From: an uncultured Muribaculaceae bacterium
Lineage (GTDB): Bacteria; Bacteroidota; Bacteroidia; Bacteroidales; Muribaculaceae
Length of the DNA stretch: 64,000 nucleotides
Assembly (NCBI GenBank): GCA_947174635.1
Contig: CAMWJS010000002.1
Location: forward strand, 1 to 64,000
Reading direction: 5' to 3'
The position numbers and the translations under genes are program-made. Numbering within the stretch: position 1 is the first letter of the stretch; each line of letters opens with the position of its first letter. This document shows positions 16,672-25,105 of this stretch, piece by piece. Under the pieces are notes generated by a model. It was not told where the DNA came from, made no database searches, and saw only the letters and a list, made by a program, of their open reading frames with translations.

Positions 16672-17909
16672 TGGTAGAGACTACGCGTTTTGAGCTTGCC
16701 AACGGGTTGCGATTCGTTCACAATTACGACGGCAATACGGCGATGGTCGCCGTCAATGTGCTCTACAATGTCGGAGCACGCGACGAGAATAGCGACCTCA
16801 CGGGGCTTGCGCATCTGTTCGAGCACCTGATGTTCGGCGGGTCGGTCAATATTCCCGACTTCGACGGCGCGATAGAGCGTGCCGGGGGCAAGAACAACGC
16901 GTGGACCTCAAACGATTTCACTAATTTTTATGACATAGTGCCGGCACAGAACGCCGAGACGGCATTCTGGCTCGAGAGCGACAGGATGCTGAGTCCGGCG
17001 TTCTCGGACCGAACGCTCGAGGTGCAGCGTTCGGTGGTGACGGAGGAGTTCAAGCAGCAGTGTCTCAACCGTCCGTATGGCGACATGAGCCATCATCTGC
17101 GCCGTATGGCCTACACCGTCCATCCCTACCGGTGGCCGGTGATAGGGAAGACGCCGGAACATATAGCCCGTGTCACGCAGGATGACGTGAGGAGTTTTTT
17201 CTTCTCGCACTACGCGCCCAACAATGCGGTGGTAGGAGTGTCGGGAAACATCACGGCAGAGGAAACGCGCCGTCTGGCAGAGAAGTGGTTCGGCGATATC
17301 CCGCGCCGCGACATCGCACCACGCGACTACGCTGCCGAGCCATTGCAGACGTCGCCCCGCATGGCGGAAGCGACCGGACATGTGCCTCAGACCGACATTA
17401 CGATAGCCTATCCAATGGAGGGTTACGGCACGAAGCAATATTATTGCGCCGATCTGCTTACCGACCTGATGGCCAACGGCGAGTCGTCGATTTTCTACAG
17501 GGAGCTTCTGATGGATAGCGATCTGTTTACGTCGGTCGACGCATCGATACTCGGATGCGAGGAGCCGGGACTGCTGTTGCTCAACATGCGTCTGCGTGAG
17601 AACGGCGAGGAGAACGAGCGGCGTGCCATCGAGGCTGTCAATGCGAAGGTGGAGGATATAATGACCCGGGACTTCAGCGAGGAGCAGCTCACCCGAGCCA
17701 TCAACAGGATGGAGTCGGCCATGACATTCAACAATGTCAGCTATCTGGCGAAAGCGCAGGCTCTTGCCATGAGCGAATACCACAACGAGGATATCAATCT
17801 CACGATAGCCGGCTACCGGGCGCTGACTGCGGACGACCTGCGGGAAGCGGCCGGCAACATATTCCGGCCCGAGCGAGCCAATACGCTTATATACAGGCCG
17901 GAGCGCTGA
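16671..17909 (+). CDS. M16 family zinc metallopeptidase
   Basis: A 412-residue pitrilysin-type peptidase. The inverted zinc motif HLFEH (in GLAHLFEHLMFGG, about residues 45-49) is intact, with the distal Glu in SVVTEEFKQQCLN some 75 residues later. The C-terminal half is the usual non-catalytic M16 domain. No signal peptide is evident, so the enzyme is probably cytoplasmic, though Bacteroidota M16 proteins can be exported. It starts at an ATG overlapping the last base of the cyclophilin stop and precedes TamL by 41 bp, forming a four-gene unit with 15308, 15679 and 17951. Substrate unknown. Confidence 0.9.
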   Translation: MVETTRFELANGLRFVHNYDGNTAMVAVNVLYNVGARDENSDLTGLAHLFEHLMFGGSVNIPDFDGAIERAGGKNNAWTSNDFTNFYDIVPAQNAETAFWLESDRMLSPAFSDRTLEVQRSVVTEEFKQQCLNRPYGDMSHHLRRMAYTVHPYRWPVIGKTPEHIARVTQDDVRSFFFSHYAPNNAVVGVSGNITAEETRRLAEKWFGDIPRRDIAPRDYAAEPLQTSPRMAEATGHVPQTDITIAYPMEGYGTKQYYCADLLTDLMANGESSIFYRELLMDSDLFTSVDASILGCEEPGLLLLNMRLRENGEENERRAIEAVNAKVEDIMTRDFSEEQLTRAINRMESAMTFNNVSYLAKAQALAMSEYHNEDINLTIAGYRALTADDLREAAGNIFRPERANTLIYRPER

Positions 17910-17950
17910 GAGACCGGTGGAGTCTATCAAAACAGGAGTGTGAAATTCAG

Positions 17951-20269
17951 ATGATAAGGATATTTGGCATATTGTCGGTTGTTGTCGGCATCGGGCTGGC
18001 CCAGTTGCTGTCGGGGTGCAGTACGTCGCGCCATGTGCCTGAAGGGAAATACCTTCTCGACAAAGTCCGTATAGATGTGGACCCGTCGACCGGCATGAAC
18101 GAGATGTCGCTGATCAATTATCTTCGCCAGCAGCCCAACCATGTGGTGCTCGGTTTCGCGAAACTGCAGCTGGGCATATACAATATGTCGGGGCGCGACA
18201 CGACACGGTGGTACAACCGCTGGGCACGCAGCCTGGGGCAGGCGCCGGTGATATTTGATCCGGAGCTTACCGAGCAGTCGCGCAGACAGCTTGAGCTGGC
18301 AGTTGTCAACAAGGGCTACACCAACGCCATTGTGGAGGTCGACTCCGTATTCAACAGAAAGGACCGTAAGGTTGAGCTTGTGTATCATGTCAATGCCGGC
18401 GAACCTCATATCATCAGAAACATCAGATATGAGTTCGACGACCCCGGCGTGGGGGAGGTGATAATGTCGGATACGGACAAGCTGACTATTGCGGCCGGAA
18501 CCCCGCTCAACCGCGACCTGCTGGAGAACGAGAGGGTGGGCATCACATCCCGTCTGCGCGACAAGGGGTATTACAATTTCACGAAGGAACAGATTACATT
18601 TATCGCCGACACTACGGCGCAGTCGAAAGATGTGGAGCTGACGATGCATGTGCTTCTGCCGCAGAAGGCCGATTCGACGTACAGGGAGCGTCCGCTGGAT
18701 GTGAGCCGGGTGGTGTATCGTGTTGAATCGCCCGACCATAAGCCCGGAATGCCGTCGGATACGGTCACTTCGGGAAAATTTACGGTAATATATGACAATG
18801 ACAGATATCTGAAGCTGCCGCTGCTTGAGGAGAAATGTTTCATACGTCCGGGCGAGCCTTACAGTGCCACTGATGTGAACCGCACGTATGAGGCGCTGAC
18901 ACAGCTTGCCATAGTAAAGTATGTGAATATCGCGATGGTGCCTGAGACTGTCGACGGAGAGCCGATGCTTGAGGCGGTGATTACGTTGTCGCGCACGAAG
19001 AAGCAGGGCGTGACGTTTGAGGTGGAGGGTACGAACTCGGAGGGTGACCTCGGCTTTGGCATCGGAGTCACTTACCAGCACCGCGACCTTGCCCGAGGCG
19101 CGGAGGTGCTGACGGCGAAGGTGAGGACGTCGTACGAAAGTCTGTCGGGGCGTCCGACGGGTCTGATAAACGACCGATACACGGAGGTGGCCGCCGAGGT
19201 GGGCATAACGTTCCCGAAGTTTGAGGCTCCGTTCATATCGAAGAGTTTCAAGCAGCGTTCGAAGGCGCAGACGGAGTTTGCTGTTTCGTTCAACTACCAG
19301 GAGCGCCCCGAGTATACGCGAGTGATATCGGGCGCGGCATGGAAATACCGCTGGAACGACCCGTCGAACATGAGAAGGAACACGTTTGACCTTATAGACC
19401 TCAATTATGTGTATCTGCCGAAGTCGACAATAGATTTCATCAATACGGTGGCTCCGCAGAATCCGTTGCTGAGATATTCATACGAGGACCATCTGATAAT
19501 GCGCATGGGGTATTCGGTTTACCGCACTAACCGTCGTCCGATCATGCCGGGCGACCGTCTGTTCGGCAATCCGTTCCAACGGAAGATATGGACTCTCCGG
19601 GCATCGGTGGAGACGGCGGGCAACCTGCTGTATGCGCTGTCGTCGATTACAGGTCAGAAACGGCATGATGATGCCTACAAGGTGTTCAACACGCAATATG
19701 CGCAGTATGCCAAGATAGATTTTGACTATTCGTGGGTGTACAATTTCAATTCGCGCAACTCGATAGCGCTTCACGGCGGTTTCGGTATCGGAGTGCCTTA
19801 CGGCAACTCGAAGATGATTCCATTCGAGAAGCGGTTTTATGCGGGTGGCGCCAATTCGGTCAGAGGATGGGGTGTGAGGACTCTTGGCCCGGGTGCATAC
19901 GACGCCCGCAATTCGGTGACCGATTTCATCAACCAGTGCGGCGACATACGTCTTGACCTGAGTGTGGAGTACAGGGCGAAGCTGTTCTGGGTGATAGAGG
20001 GTGCGCTCTTTATCGACGCGGGCAATATATGGACGATACACAACTACGAGAACCAGCCGGGGGGTATGTTCCATTTCAATACGTTCTACAAGCAGATTGC
20101 GGCGGCCTATGGCGCCGGTATCCGCTTTGATTTCACGTATTTCCTGCTGCGTCTGGATCTGGGTATGAAGGCGCACAATCCGGCAATGGGGCAGGAGGAG
20201 TGGCCGCTGCTGCATCCGCGCTGGGGCAGGGACAAGACGCTGCATTTCTCGATAGGATACCCGTTTTGA
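17951..20269 (+). CDS. tamL: TamL-type Omp85 outer membrane lipoprotein
   Basis: A 772-residue Omp85 protein anchored as a lipoprotein (signal peptide ending LLSGC, Cys about 24, then STSRHVPEGKYLLDKVRI). POTRA-like repeats fill about residues 40-400 and a 16-strand barrel the rest. The L6-type motif is NSVRGWGVRTLGPGAY (the VRGF/W motif), and the C-terminus ends in HFSIGYPF with terminal Phe. In Bacteroidota TamL replaces TamA (known) and pairs with TamB, which is not in this window. It lies in a unit with a cyclophilin and an M16 peptidase, consistent with envelope biogenesis. Confidence 0.88.
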   Translation: MIRIFGILSVVVGIGLAQLLSGCSTSRHVPEGKYLLDKVRIDVDPSTGMNEMSLINYLRQQPNHVVLGFAKLQLGIYNMSGRDTTRWYNRWARSLGQAPVIFDPELTEQSRRQLELAVVNKGYTNAIVEVDSVFNRKDRKVELVYHVNAGEPHIIRNIRYEFDDPGVGEVIMSDTDKLTIAAGTPLNRDLLENERVGITSRLRDKGYYNFTKEQITFIADTTAQSKDVELTMHVLLPQKADSTYRERPLDVSRVVYRVESPDHKPGMPSDTVTSGKFTVIYDNDRYLKLPLLEEKCFIRPGEPYSATDVNRTYEALTQLAIVKYVNIAMVPETVDGEPMLEAVITLSRTKKQGVTFEVEGTNSEGDLGFGIGVTYQHRDLARGAEVLTAKVRTSYESLSGRPTGLINDRYTEVAAEVGITFPKFEAPFISKSFKQRSKAQTEFAVSFNYQERPEYTRVISGAAWKYRWNDPSNMRRNTFDLIDLNYVYLPKSTIDFINTVAPQNPLLRYSYEDHLIMRMGYSVYRTNRRPIMPGDRLFGNPFQRKIWTLRASVETAGNLLYALSSITGQKRHDDAYKVFNTQYAQYAKIDFDYSWVYNFNSRNSIALHGGFGIGVPYGNSKMIPFEKRFYAGGANSVRGWGVRTLGPGAYDARNSVTDFINQCGDIRLDLSVEYRAKLFWVIEGALFIDAGNIWTIHNYENQPGGMFHFNTFYKQIAAAYGAGIRFDFTYFLLRLDLGMKAHNPAMGQEEWPLLHPRWGRDKTLHFSIGYPF

Positions 20270-20381
20270 GAGGAGGCCAAGGCGGATACAATCGGCGTCC
20301 TGCGGAAGCCGTAGTCAGGGGTCACCTTCGGGTTGTGCTGCGGATGTCAAACATGATGATTTGAAATTTGTTATAATAGTT

Positions 20382-21050
20382 ATGAATGGCGAGAAGAAGA
20401 AACTGGTGATATTTGACCTTGACGGGACGTTGCTCAATACGATTACCGATCTGGGACATGCTGCAAATTATGCTCTTGAGAAGAACGGGTATCCGACTCA
20501 CCATCTGTCGGCTTATCCGCATTTCGTGGGCAACGGTATCACGAAACTGATAGAGCGTGTGCTCCCTTCGGAATGCCGTGACAAGGCTACGGTGGAGCGT
20601 CTGCGCGCTGATTTCATCAGTTATTATGACGAGCATCTTACCGATACGACAGTGCCGTATCCCGGAATTGAGGATATGCTGCGCGACCTGCAGGCGGCGG
20701 GTGTGAAAATGGCTGTCGCGACTAATAAGTATCAGGCCGGTGCGTCGAAACTGATAGGGCATTTCTTCCCCTACATATCGTGGGTGGCGGTGGCCGGGCA
20801 GACGGAGGGTGTGCCGGTGAAGCCGGATCCGTCGGTGGTGTTCCGCATACTCGGTGAGTATCCTACGCCGAAGCATGATGTAATGATGGTGGGTGACTCG
20901 GGTGTGGATATGGAGACGGCACGCCGCGCATGCGTCGAATCGACGGGTGTGAGCTGGGGTTTCCGCAGTGTGGCCGAGCTGACGGAGGCTTATGCCGACC
21001 ATATCATCAATGCGCCTGACGAGCTTGTGGCGATAGTGGGAGCTGACTGA
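20382..21050 (+). CDS. HAD-family phosphatase, phosphoglycolate phosphatase-like
   Basis: A 222-residue haloacid dehalogenase hydrolase. Motif I is FDLDGTLLNT (nucleophile Asp near residue 11), motif II MAVATNKYQAG, motif III the Lys in PVKPDPSVV, motif IV VGDSGVDMETA. The cap domain between residues about 20 and 90 is the helical C1 type of the Gph/PGP subfamily. It probably removes phosphate from a small metabolite such as 2-phosphoglycolate, but the HAD family is promiscuous. Start set at the ATG at 20382, just before KKKLVIFDLDG; 110 bp after tamL. Confidence 0.88.
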   Translation: MNGEKKKLVIFDLDGTLLNTITDLGHAANYALEKNGYPTHHLSAYPHFVGNGITKLIERVLPSECRDKATVERLRADFISYYDEHLTDTTVPYPGIEDMLRDLQAAGVKMAVATNKYQAGASKLIGHFFPYISWVAVAGQTEGVPVKPDPSVVFRILGEYPTPKHDVMMVGDSGVDMETARRACVESTGVSWGFRSVAELTEAYADHIINAPDELVAIVGAD

Positions 21051-21132
21051 GGATAATTCATAATGTATAATCGGGTGGGGTGATTTTGCATGTGATCCGT
21101 ATATTTTATCCGGATATTTTGGGTGGAAAACT

Positions 21133-21162
21133 CTTGTCGTTGAAAAAAAAGAGTTATCTTTG
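21133..21162 (+). promoter_or_regulatory. Promoter for the structured leader and barrel gene
   Basis: TATCTTTG at 21155-21162 matches TAnnTTTG; CTTG at 21133-21136 is an 18-base spaced -33 candidate. Predicted start near 21168, about 260 nt before the coding start. Confidence 0.65.
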
Positions 21163-21167
21163 CGATT

Positions 21168-21426
21168 GGTGAGTCTTGCTTGCCATGACATTTCGAAAGT
21201 ATATAAAAGAAACGTTATGCGAAATCTTGTGATTTGAGAACGTAGGAAATTCTAAAAATTGCACAAAGATCAGCATAGAGGTTCTCACGCGTATAGCGTG
21301 GGCAGCTATAGCTACATCTGTGCAAATGGTTTTCCTACGGCCTTCAAATCAAGACGTGGCATAGTCGGCTCACGTTTCTGCATTATGAACTTAGCTATCT
21401 CAGGCCGGCGGATAACAGACAAAAAG
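21168..21426 (+). ncRNA. Highly structured 5' leader (candidate cis-regulatory RNA)
   Basis: Nested helices: GAAACG (21209-21214) with CGTTTC (21373-21378); ATGC (21217-21220) with GCAT (21359-21362); TCTT+GATTTGA (21225-21237) with TCAAATC+AAGA (21344-21354); CGTAGGAAA (21241-21249) with TTTCCTACG (21331-21339); TTGCACA (21259-21265) with TGTGCAA (21319-21325); and an apical hairpin CACGC-GTATA-GCGTG (21286-21300). All helices are in register as one long arm. This is far beyond what an ordinary leader shows. The open frame that continues upstream of the barrel gene across this region is not a plausible protein. It may be a leader RNA, a riboswitch-like element, or a free-standing small RNA ending before the gene; a 6S-like RNA is a further possibility. 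Confidence 0.7.
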
Positions 21427-22092
21427 ATGAAAAAATTTTTAATTGCGGCGGCGTTAGTCGCTGGGGCATGTGTGCCAATGGCTGCTCAGCGCAGTATTGT
21501 GAACAATCCTGACAACAAGGCTTATTTTGGAATCAGGGTAGGTGGAGAAGTTACTTGTCCGGGAAAAATTTCAGAGGATGATGTCAGCCTCAGTGTATTC
21601 AAAAATGGCGGAGGTGTTGAAATCGGCGGTATTTATAATATCCCTGTGGTAGCTAATTTTTATATTGAACCCGGCCTGAAGTTCTACTACAATACGTATT
21701 CTTATAAAAAGGATTTGTTGGAAATATTTGATGGTGTGGACGGTGTGTCGATAAGAAAGTTCGGTATGCGTATTCCGGTAATGGCCGGCTATCATTTCGA
21801 TTTTACGGAAGACGTGAGTCTGTCGCTTTTCACCGGGCCTGAACTTGAAATCGGATTTTCGGCTAAGGAGCACTATGATGGTGATGGCATAGGGAACGAT
21901 TCCGAGAGCGTATATGGCGATGACGGAGGCATGAGACGTGTGGATGTGCTCTGGGGTATTGGTGCGGGAGTTTCGTACCAACACTTTTATTTTGGCGTCA
22001 GCGGTTCGCTCGGCATGGTGAATATGATGAGCAATTCAGACGGAAAATTCCATGAGAACCGTGTTACGTTCAGTCTCGGATATAACTTTTGA
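21427..22092 (+). CDS. Outer membrane beta-barrel protein (PorT/OmpW-size)
   Basis: A 221-residue exported protein: signal peptide MKKFLIAAALVAGACVPMAAQ, then alternating strands (YFGIRVGGEV, NFYIEPGLKFYYNTY, MRIPVMAGYHFDF, VSLSLFTGPELEIGF, YFGVSGSLGMVNM) ending in VTFSLGYNF with the terminal Phe of a BamA substrate. An acidic loop (EHYDGDGIGNDSESVYGDDGG) probably faces outward. I start at the ATG at 21427; the frame is open further up but that part is the structured leader. Base composition is slightly more AT-rich than the neighbours. Function unknown; typical of the 'outer membrane beta-barrel' family common in Bacteroidota. Confidence 0.85.
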   Translation: MKKFLIAAALVAGACVPMAAQRSIVNNPDNKAYFGIRVGGEVTCPGKISEDDVSLSVFKNGGGVEIGGIYNIPVVANFYIEPGLKFYYNTYSYKKDLLEIFDGVDGVSIRKFGMRIPVMAGYHFDFTEDVSLSLFTGPELEIGFSAKEHYDGDGIGNDSESVYGDDGGMRRVDVLWGIGAGVSYQHFYFGVSGSLGMVNMMSNSDGKFHENRVTFSLGYNF

Positions 22093-22174
22093 AGTGTAGG
22101 AATAGTAGCTCCCCGGTCCTTCGGATCTTATTTACGGACAAATGTTGATTGATACGTGATTACTTTGAGGAGCT

Positions 22175-22264
22175 GGGGTGTTGCCGAACTCAACTTACCG
22201 CGGTTAAAAACCGCGGCTACTATGTGAAGATTGCTGATGATCAGTAAGGTAGTAGCCGCGGTTT
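22175..22264. repeat. Palindromic repeat, family 1
   Basis: Left end GGGGTGTTGCCGAACTC (22175-22191) and a perfect 15-bp stem AAACCGCGGCTACTA (22208-22222) with 22250-22264. Lies between convergent genes at 21427 and 22301, where it could serve as a two-way terminator. Right terminal motif not found. Confidence 0.75.
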
Positions 22265-22300
22265 CTTTGTAAACAAGGCACCAAAGACGATAATTGAGGG

Positions 22301-22978
22301 TTAGCGGGTGGGGAGTGCTGAACGCAGGCGGTTGAGGTTGCGGCGTGTGATTATGTGGCGGGCGAGGAATGTCACTATGAAGCCTGTGACGGAGGCTGCT
22401 ATGAGGGAGCCTTCGCGTATGCCGTCGATGCGGTGGCTGAGCAGGAGCGAGATGAGTACGGCCGAGGTGACGAGCGTCAGGTCGAACGCCACTTTGAGTT
22501 TGCCGAAGGGTTTGCCCCAGCGTCGCGATGCGTACATGATGAATGCTTCGGCCGACATCATTGCTACTTTGGGTTTGATTTCAAAGACTACGCCGATCGA
22601 TTGCACGAGACAGCCAACGAGCAGTATGCCGATGGCCATCATGTAGCCTGATGGGTGGAGCGAGGATGTGAGCCATAGGTTGAGGTCGATGAATGCGCCG
22701 AAGAGGAATGAGAATGGTATCTGTAGCAGGATTTCGACGGTGTCGCGGGGTGTTCGCCCTGAGCCGAGGATGATGAACTGGCCTATGATGAGGAGTATGT
22801 TGATGATGAATGTCCATGCGCCGAGGGTCAGTGGGGTGTTGACGCTCATGACGTAGTTGACGCTTGATATCGGCGTGGTGCCGAGGGTGGAGCGGATAAT
22901 AAGTGACACTCCGGCCGAAAGCAGGAAGAGCCCGATTACAAAGATGGCGTAACGGGATATCAGTTCACGTTTTTTCAT
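22301..22978 (-). CDS. YczE/YitT-like integral membrane protein
   Basis: A 225-residue inner membrane protein with five to six hydrophobic segments (RYAIFVIGLFLLSAGVSLIIR; LGAWTFIINILLIIGQFIIL; ILLQIPFSFLFGAFIDLNLWL; YMMAIGILLVGCLVQSIGVVFEI; TLVTSAVLISLLLSH; LIAASVTGFIVTFLA). The phrases STLGTTPISSVNYVMS and FEIKPKVAMMSAEAFIMYASR resemble the YczE/YyaS/YitT group (DUF6198-like). Function unknown, possibly transport. Promoter box at 23040-23047 gives a leader of about 55 nt. Convergent with the barrel gene at 21427. Confidence 0.8.
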   Translation of the reverse strand: MKKRELISRYAIFVIGLFLLSAGVSLIIRSTLGTTPISSVNYVMSVNTPLTLGAWTFIINILLIIGQFIILGSGRTPRDTVEILLQIPFSFLFGAFIDLNLWLTSSLHPSGYMMAIGILLVGCLVQSIGVVFEIKPKVAMMSAEAFIMYASRRWGKPFGKLKVAFDLTLVTSAVLISLLLSHRIDGIREGSLIAASVTGFIVTFLARHIITRRNLNRLRSALPTR

Positions 22979-23039
22979 AATGTAATAACCTTAGAATTGT
23001 CGCCGGGCATTTTCACAAACTGTTTCCGGCTTTGCGGTG

Positions 23040-23047
23040 CAAAGTTA
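23040..23047 (-). promoter_or_regulatory. Putative -7 promoter box for the membrane protein gene
   Basis: Minus-strand TAACTTTG fits TAnnTTTG; it adjoins the 9-bp array at 23087. Confidence 0.5.
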
Positions 23048-23086
23048 CGAAAAATCGGGGAGGGTTGCAAGGGGTGGTGGCGCTAA

Positions 23087-23176
23087 GGGCTTTGAGGGCT
23101 TTGAGGCTGCAAAGGTCTTTAGGGTCTTTAAGGTCGCTAAGGTCTTTAAGGTCGCTAAGGTCTTTAGGGACTTTTT
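23087..23176. repeat. 9-bp tandem array, GGTCTTTAA type (10 units)
   Basis: Units GGGCTTTGA x2, GGCTGCAAA, GGTCTTTAG, GGTCTTTAA, GGTCGCTAA, GGTCTTTAA, GGTCGCTAA, GGTCTTTAG, GGACTTTTT. The alternation of GGTCTTTAA and GGTCGCTAA suggests duplication of an 18-bp pair. Lies between the S41 peptidase stop and the promoter of the next gene on the same strand. Confidence 0.9.
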
Positions 23177-23211
23177 TGGGGGGTGGGGTGAACTTTTATT
23201 GTTTATTAGGC

Positions 23212-24243
23212 TTATAGTCGGGGTGTTTGGTTGCAGAGGAGGTTGATGGCGAAGTCGAGGATGGTGTCGCGGCCTTGGATGGCGGCCTGTGGGTCGAGGT
23301 TGACGGCGCAGCCTTCTGTGGGCTCGATGCCGAATTCGGTGGTCTGCCCGAGGGGGTCGAGTACGGGGGCTGCCGAGAAGCGTATGCCCCAGCCGTTGGG
23401 TAGCTCGGATGAGAATGGCATGCCTGAGCCACCGCCTGTAGTGGCTCCGACGATTTTGACGTCGGGGAGCAGTTTCATTATTGAAACGAGGTTGTTGGCT
23501 GCGGAGAATGTGGAGCGGTTGGTGAGTACGGCAACGGGTTTCCCCCACATGATGCGTCCCTGCTGCGCGGGGTTGTAGTAGTAGGGATAGGGTTCGGAAA
23601 AGTCGTCGTGCGCCGGGCCGTTCTTGTGGCTGATGTATCCGGCGAGTGTGCGGGAGGTGATGAAGCGGGCGACGATTGTCTCTACGGCTGTCATTGAGCC
23701 TCCGCCGTTGTCGCGCAGGTCGATGATGAGGCCGTCGCATGTGCGCAGGTAGTAGAGGATGTTGTCGAGGTTACCTTCCCCGATGCTGTAGGCGAGCGAG
23801 GGGATGCGCATGTAGCCTATGTTTTCGTGTAGGATGCCGTAGATGACGGAGCCGGTCTGGCGGTAGTTGAAGTTGAAATAGTGCTTCTCGATGATGCGGT
23901 TGTTGAAGTTCTGGGGGTAGTCGCTCCACCATTTGCGGTAGTATGATGTGTTGAATGACGAAGATAGATTGACGTGGCCGTCGCGCAGTTCGTCGAGCAT
24001 GGAGGCGCATACGTCGAACAGTTCCTCGGCAGTCATTTTGTCGCTTATCATGGGGGAGTAGCGTGAATATACGTCGTTCCAGTCGATGTTTTTCTCGCGG
24101 AAGAAGCAGTAGTGCTCGTCGATGGTGCGCCACAGTGCTTCGAAGTTGCCGCGCGGGTTGTCGGCATATTGCGGTATCTCGTGGCACGATGCGGCAAGCA
24201 GCAGCGAGGCGATGGACAGGATGATGAGTCGGAGCTGTTTCAT
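23212..24243 (-). CDS. S41 family peptidase lipoprotein
   Basis: A 343-residue lipoprotein (MKQLRLIILSIASLLLAASC, Cys 20) of the C-terminal processing / tail-specific protease family. An N-terminal helical region (ALWRTIDEHYCFF...DELRDGHVNL) is followed by IGYMRIPSLAYS, DGLIIDLRDNGGGSM and TNRSTFSAANNLV, where the Ser of TFSAAN fits the nucleophile. The PDZ domain found in many CtpA relatives is not obvious. I start at the ATG at 24241-24243, where the start overlaps the stop of the upstream gene (TAATG); the longer frame is an artefact. Third gene of a unit with topoisomerase IV A and the DUF3316 protein. Confidence 0.85.
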   Translation of the reverse strand: MKQLRLIILSIASLLLAASCHEIPQYADNPRGNFEALWRTIDEHYCFFREKNIDWNDVYSRYSPMISDKMTAEELFDVCASMLDELRDGHVNLSSSFNTSYYRKWWSDYPQNFNNRIIEKHYFNFNYRQTGSVIYGILHENIGYMRIPSLAYSIGEGNLDNILYYLRTCDGLIIDLRDNGGGSMTAVETIVARFITSRTLAGYISHKNGPAHDDFSEPYPYYYNPAQQGRIMWGKPVAVLTNRSTFSAANNLVSIMKLLPDVKIVGATTGGGSGMPFSSELPNGWGIRFSAAPVLDPLGQTTEFGIEPTEGCAVNLDPQAAIQGRDTILDFAINLLCNQTPRL

Positions 24244-25103
24244 TAGTACAGGGCGGAGATGATGCGTGCGTCGCGGCTCAGTGAGTGGCGGCGTGACAGT
24301 GATAGCCATTCGCCGGAGAGGCCGATGACGAAAGCGTGGGTGTGGATATTGGTTACGAGAGCGTTGGCTTTGCTTGAGAAGGTGTAGCCGCGGTAGCCGA
24401 GACGCAGCGAGGTGGCTCCGAAATGGAGGTCGGCGGTCAGCAGGTTGGTCATGGCGAAACGGTTGCCGGGCCATGCGAAGTGCACGAGGCCGTCATGGTT
24501 GCCGAGGTATATCTCGTAGTAAAGTTCGTCGTATTCGGGTGAGAAGAAGATGCCGGCGAGAGGGAGTGTAGGCTGATAGCGCAGTGTGACGGGGAGGGAG
24601 CCAATCGTGAGGTTGCAGGCGGCATAGGCGGTGGCGTTGACCGTCCATGCCAGTTTTGCCGACGCCGGATTGTTGGAGTTGCGCGGATTGTAGATGCAGC
24701 CGGCGTCGATGCCGGTGGAACCGCCGACGGCAAGTGTCAGCATCGGGAGCGGCTTCCATCGGTGTAGCATGCCCCAGGAGAAATTGGCGTCGATGCGCCA
24801 TGTCGCGGCGTTGCGGGCCTGGTTGCGTCCGCGGTCGAGCCCGATGCGGGCGTTGAGCTGCATGACCCAGTTGTCGGGGTCGAACTTCATGGCCTGCAAG
24901 CGTTCGTAGGCGAAAGCGGCGTTCCAGCCGCGGTAGGTGAGCGGGGAGAGGTAGCTGTCGGCTACCGACGAGCTTCCCGCCTCAAGCATGTAGGCCGAGG
25001 TGACAGGCCGCAGTGGTGCTACAGAGTCGGCGGCAGCCGGCTGTCGGGCGTAGCTGATTGCCGCTGTCAGCAGTAGGGCGGAGAGTAAAAGCAGGCGTTT
25101 CAT
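24243..25103 (-). CDS. DUF3316-like exported protein
   Basis: A 286-residue protein with signal peptide (cleaved after AAISYARQ) and a strand-rich body: LSPLTYRGWNAAFAYERLQAM, TWRIDANFSWGMLHRW, LTLAVGGSTGIDAGCIY, LRLGYRGYTFSSKANALVTNIHTHAFVIGLSGEW. This pattern suggests a small outer membrane barrel and recalls the DUF3316 family of Bacteroidales. It starts 2 bp after the topoisomerase stop and its stop overlaps the peptidase start, so the three genes are one transcript. Function unknown. Confidence 0.75.
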   Translation of the reverse strand: MKRLLLLSALLLTAAISYARQPAAADSVAPLRPVTSAYMLEAGSSSVADSYLSPLTYRGWNAAFAYERLQAMKFDPDNWVMQLNARIGLDRGRNQARNAATWRIDANFSWGMLHRWKPLPMLTLAVGGSTGIDAGCIYNPRNSNNPASAKLAWTVNATAYAACNLTIGSLPVTLRYQPTLPLAGIFFSPEYDELYYEIYLGNHDGLVHFAWPGNRFAMTNLLTADLHFGATSLRLGYRGYTFSSKANALVTNIHTHAFVIGLSGEWLSLSRRHSLSRDARIISALY

Positions 25104-25105
25104 TG

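Noticed and set aside
21259-21426. N-terminal extension of the barrel protein at 21427
   Set aside because: The extension crosses the paired helices of the leader and lacks a signal peptide at its start, whereas MKKFLIAAALVAG at 21427 is a normal signal peptide.
23037-23246. Short open frames with periodic Lys-Val-Phe or Leu-Arg-Ser repeats
   Set aside because: They are translations of the 9-bp array and carry no real start context.
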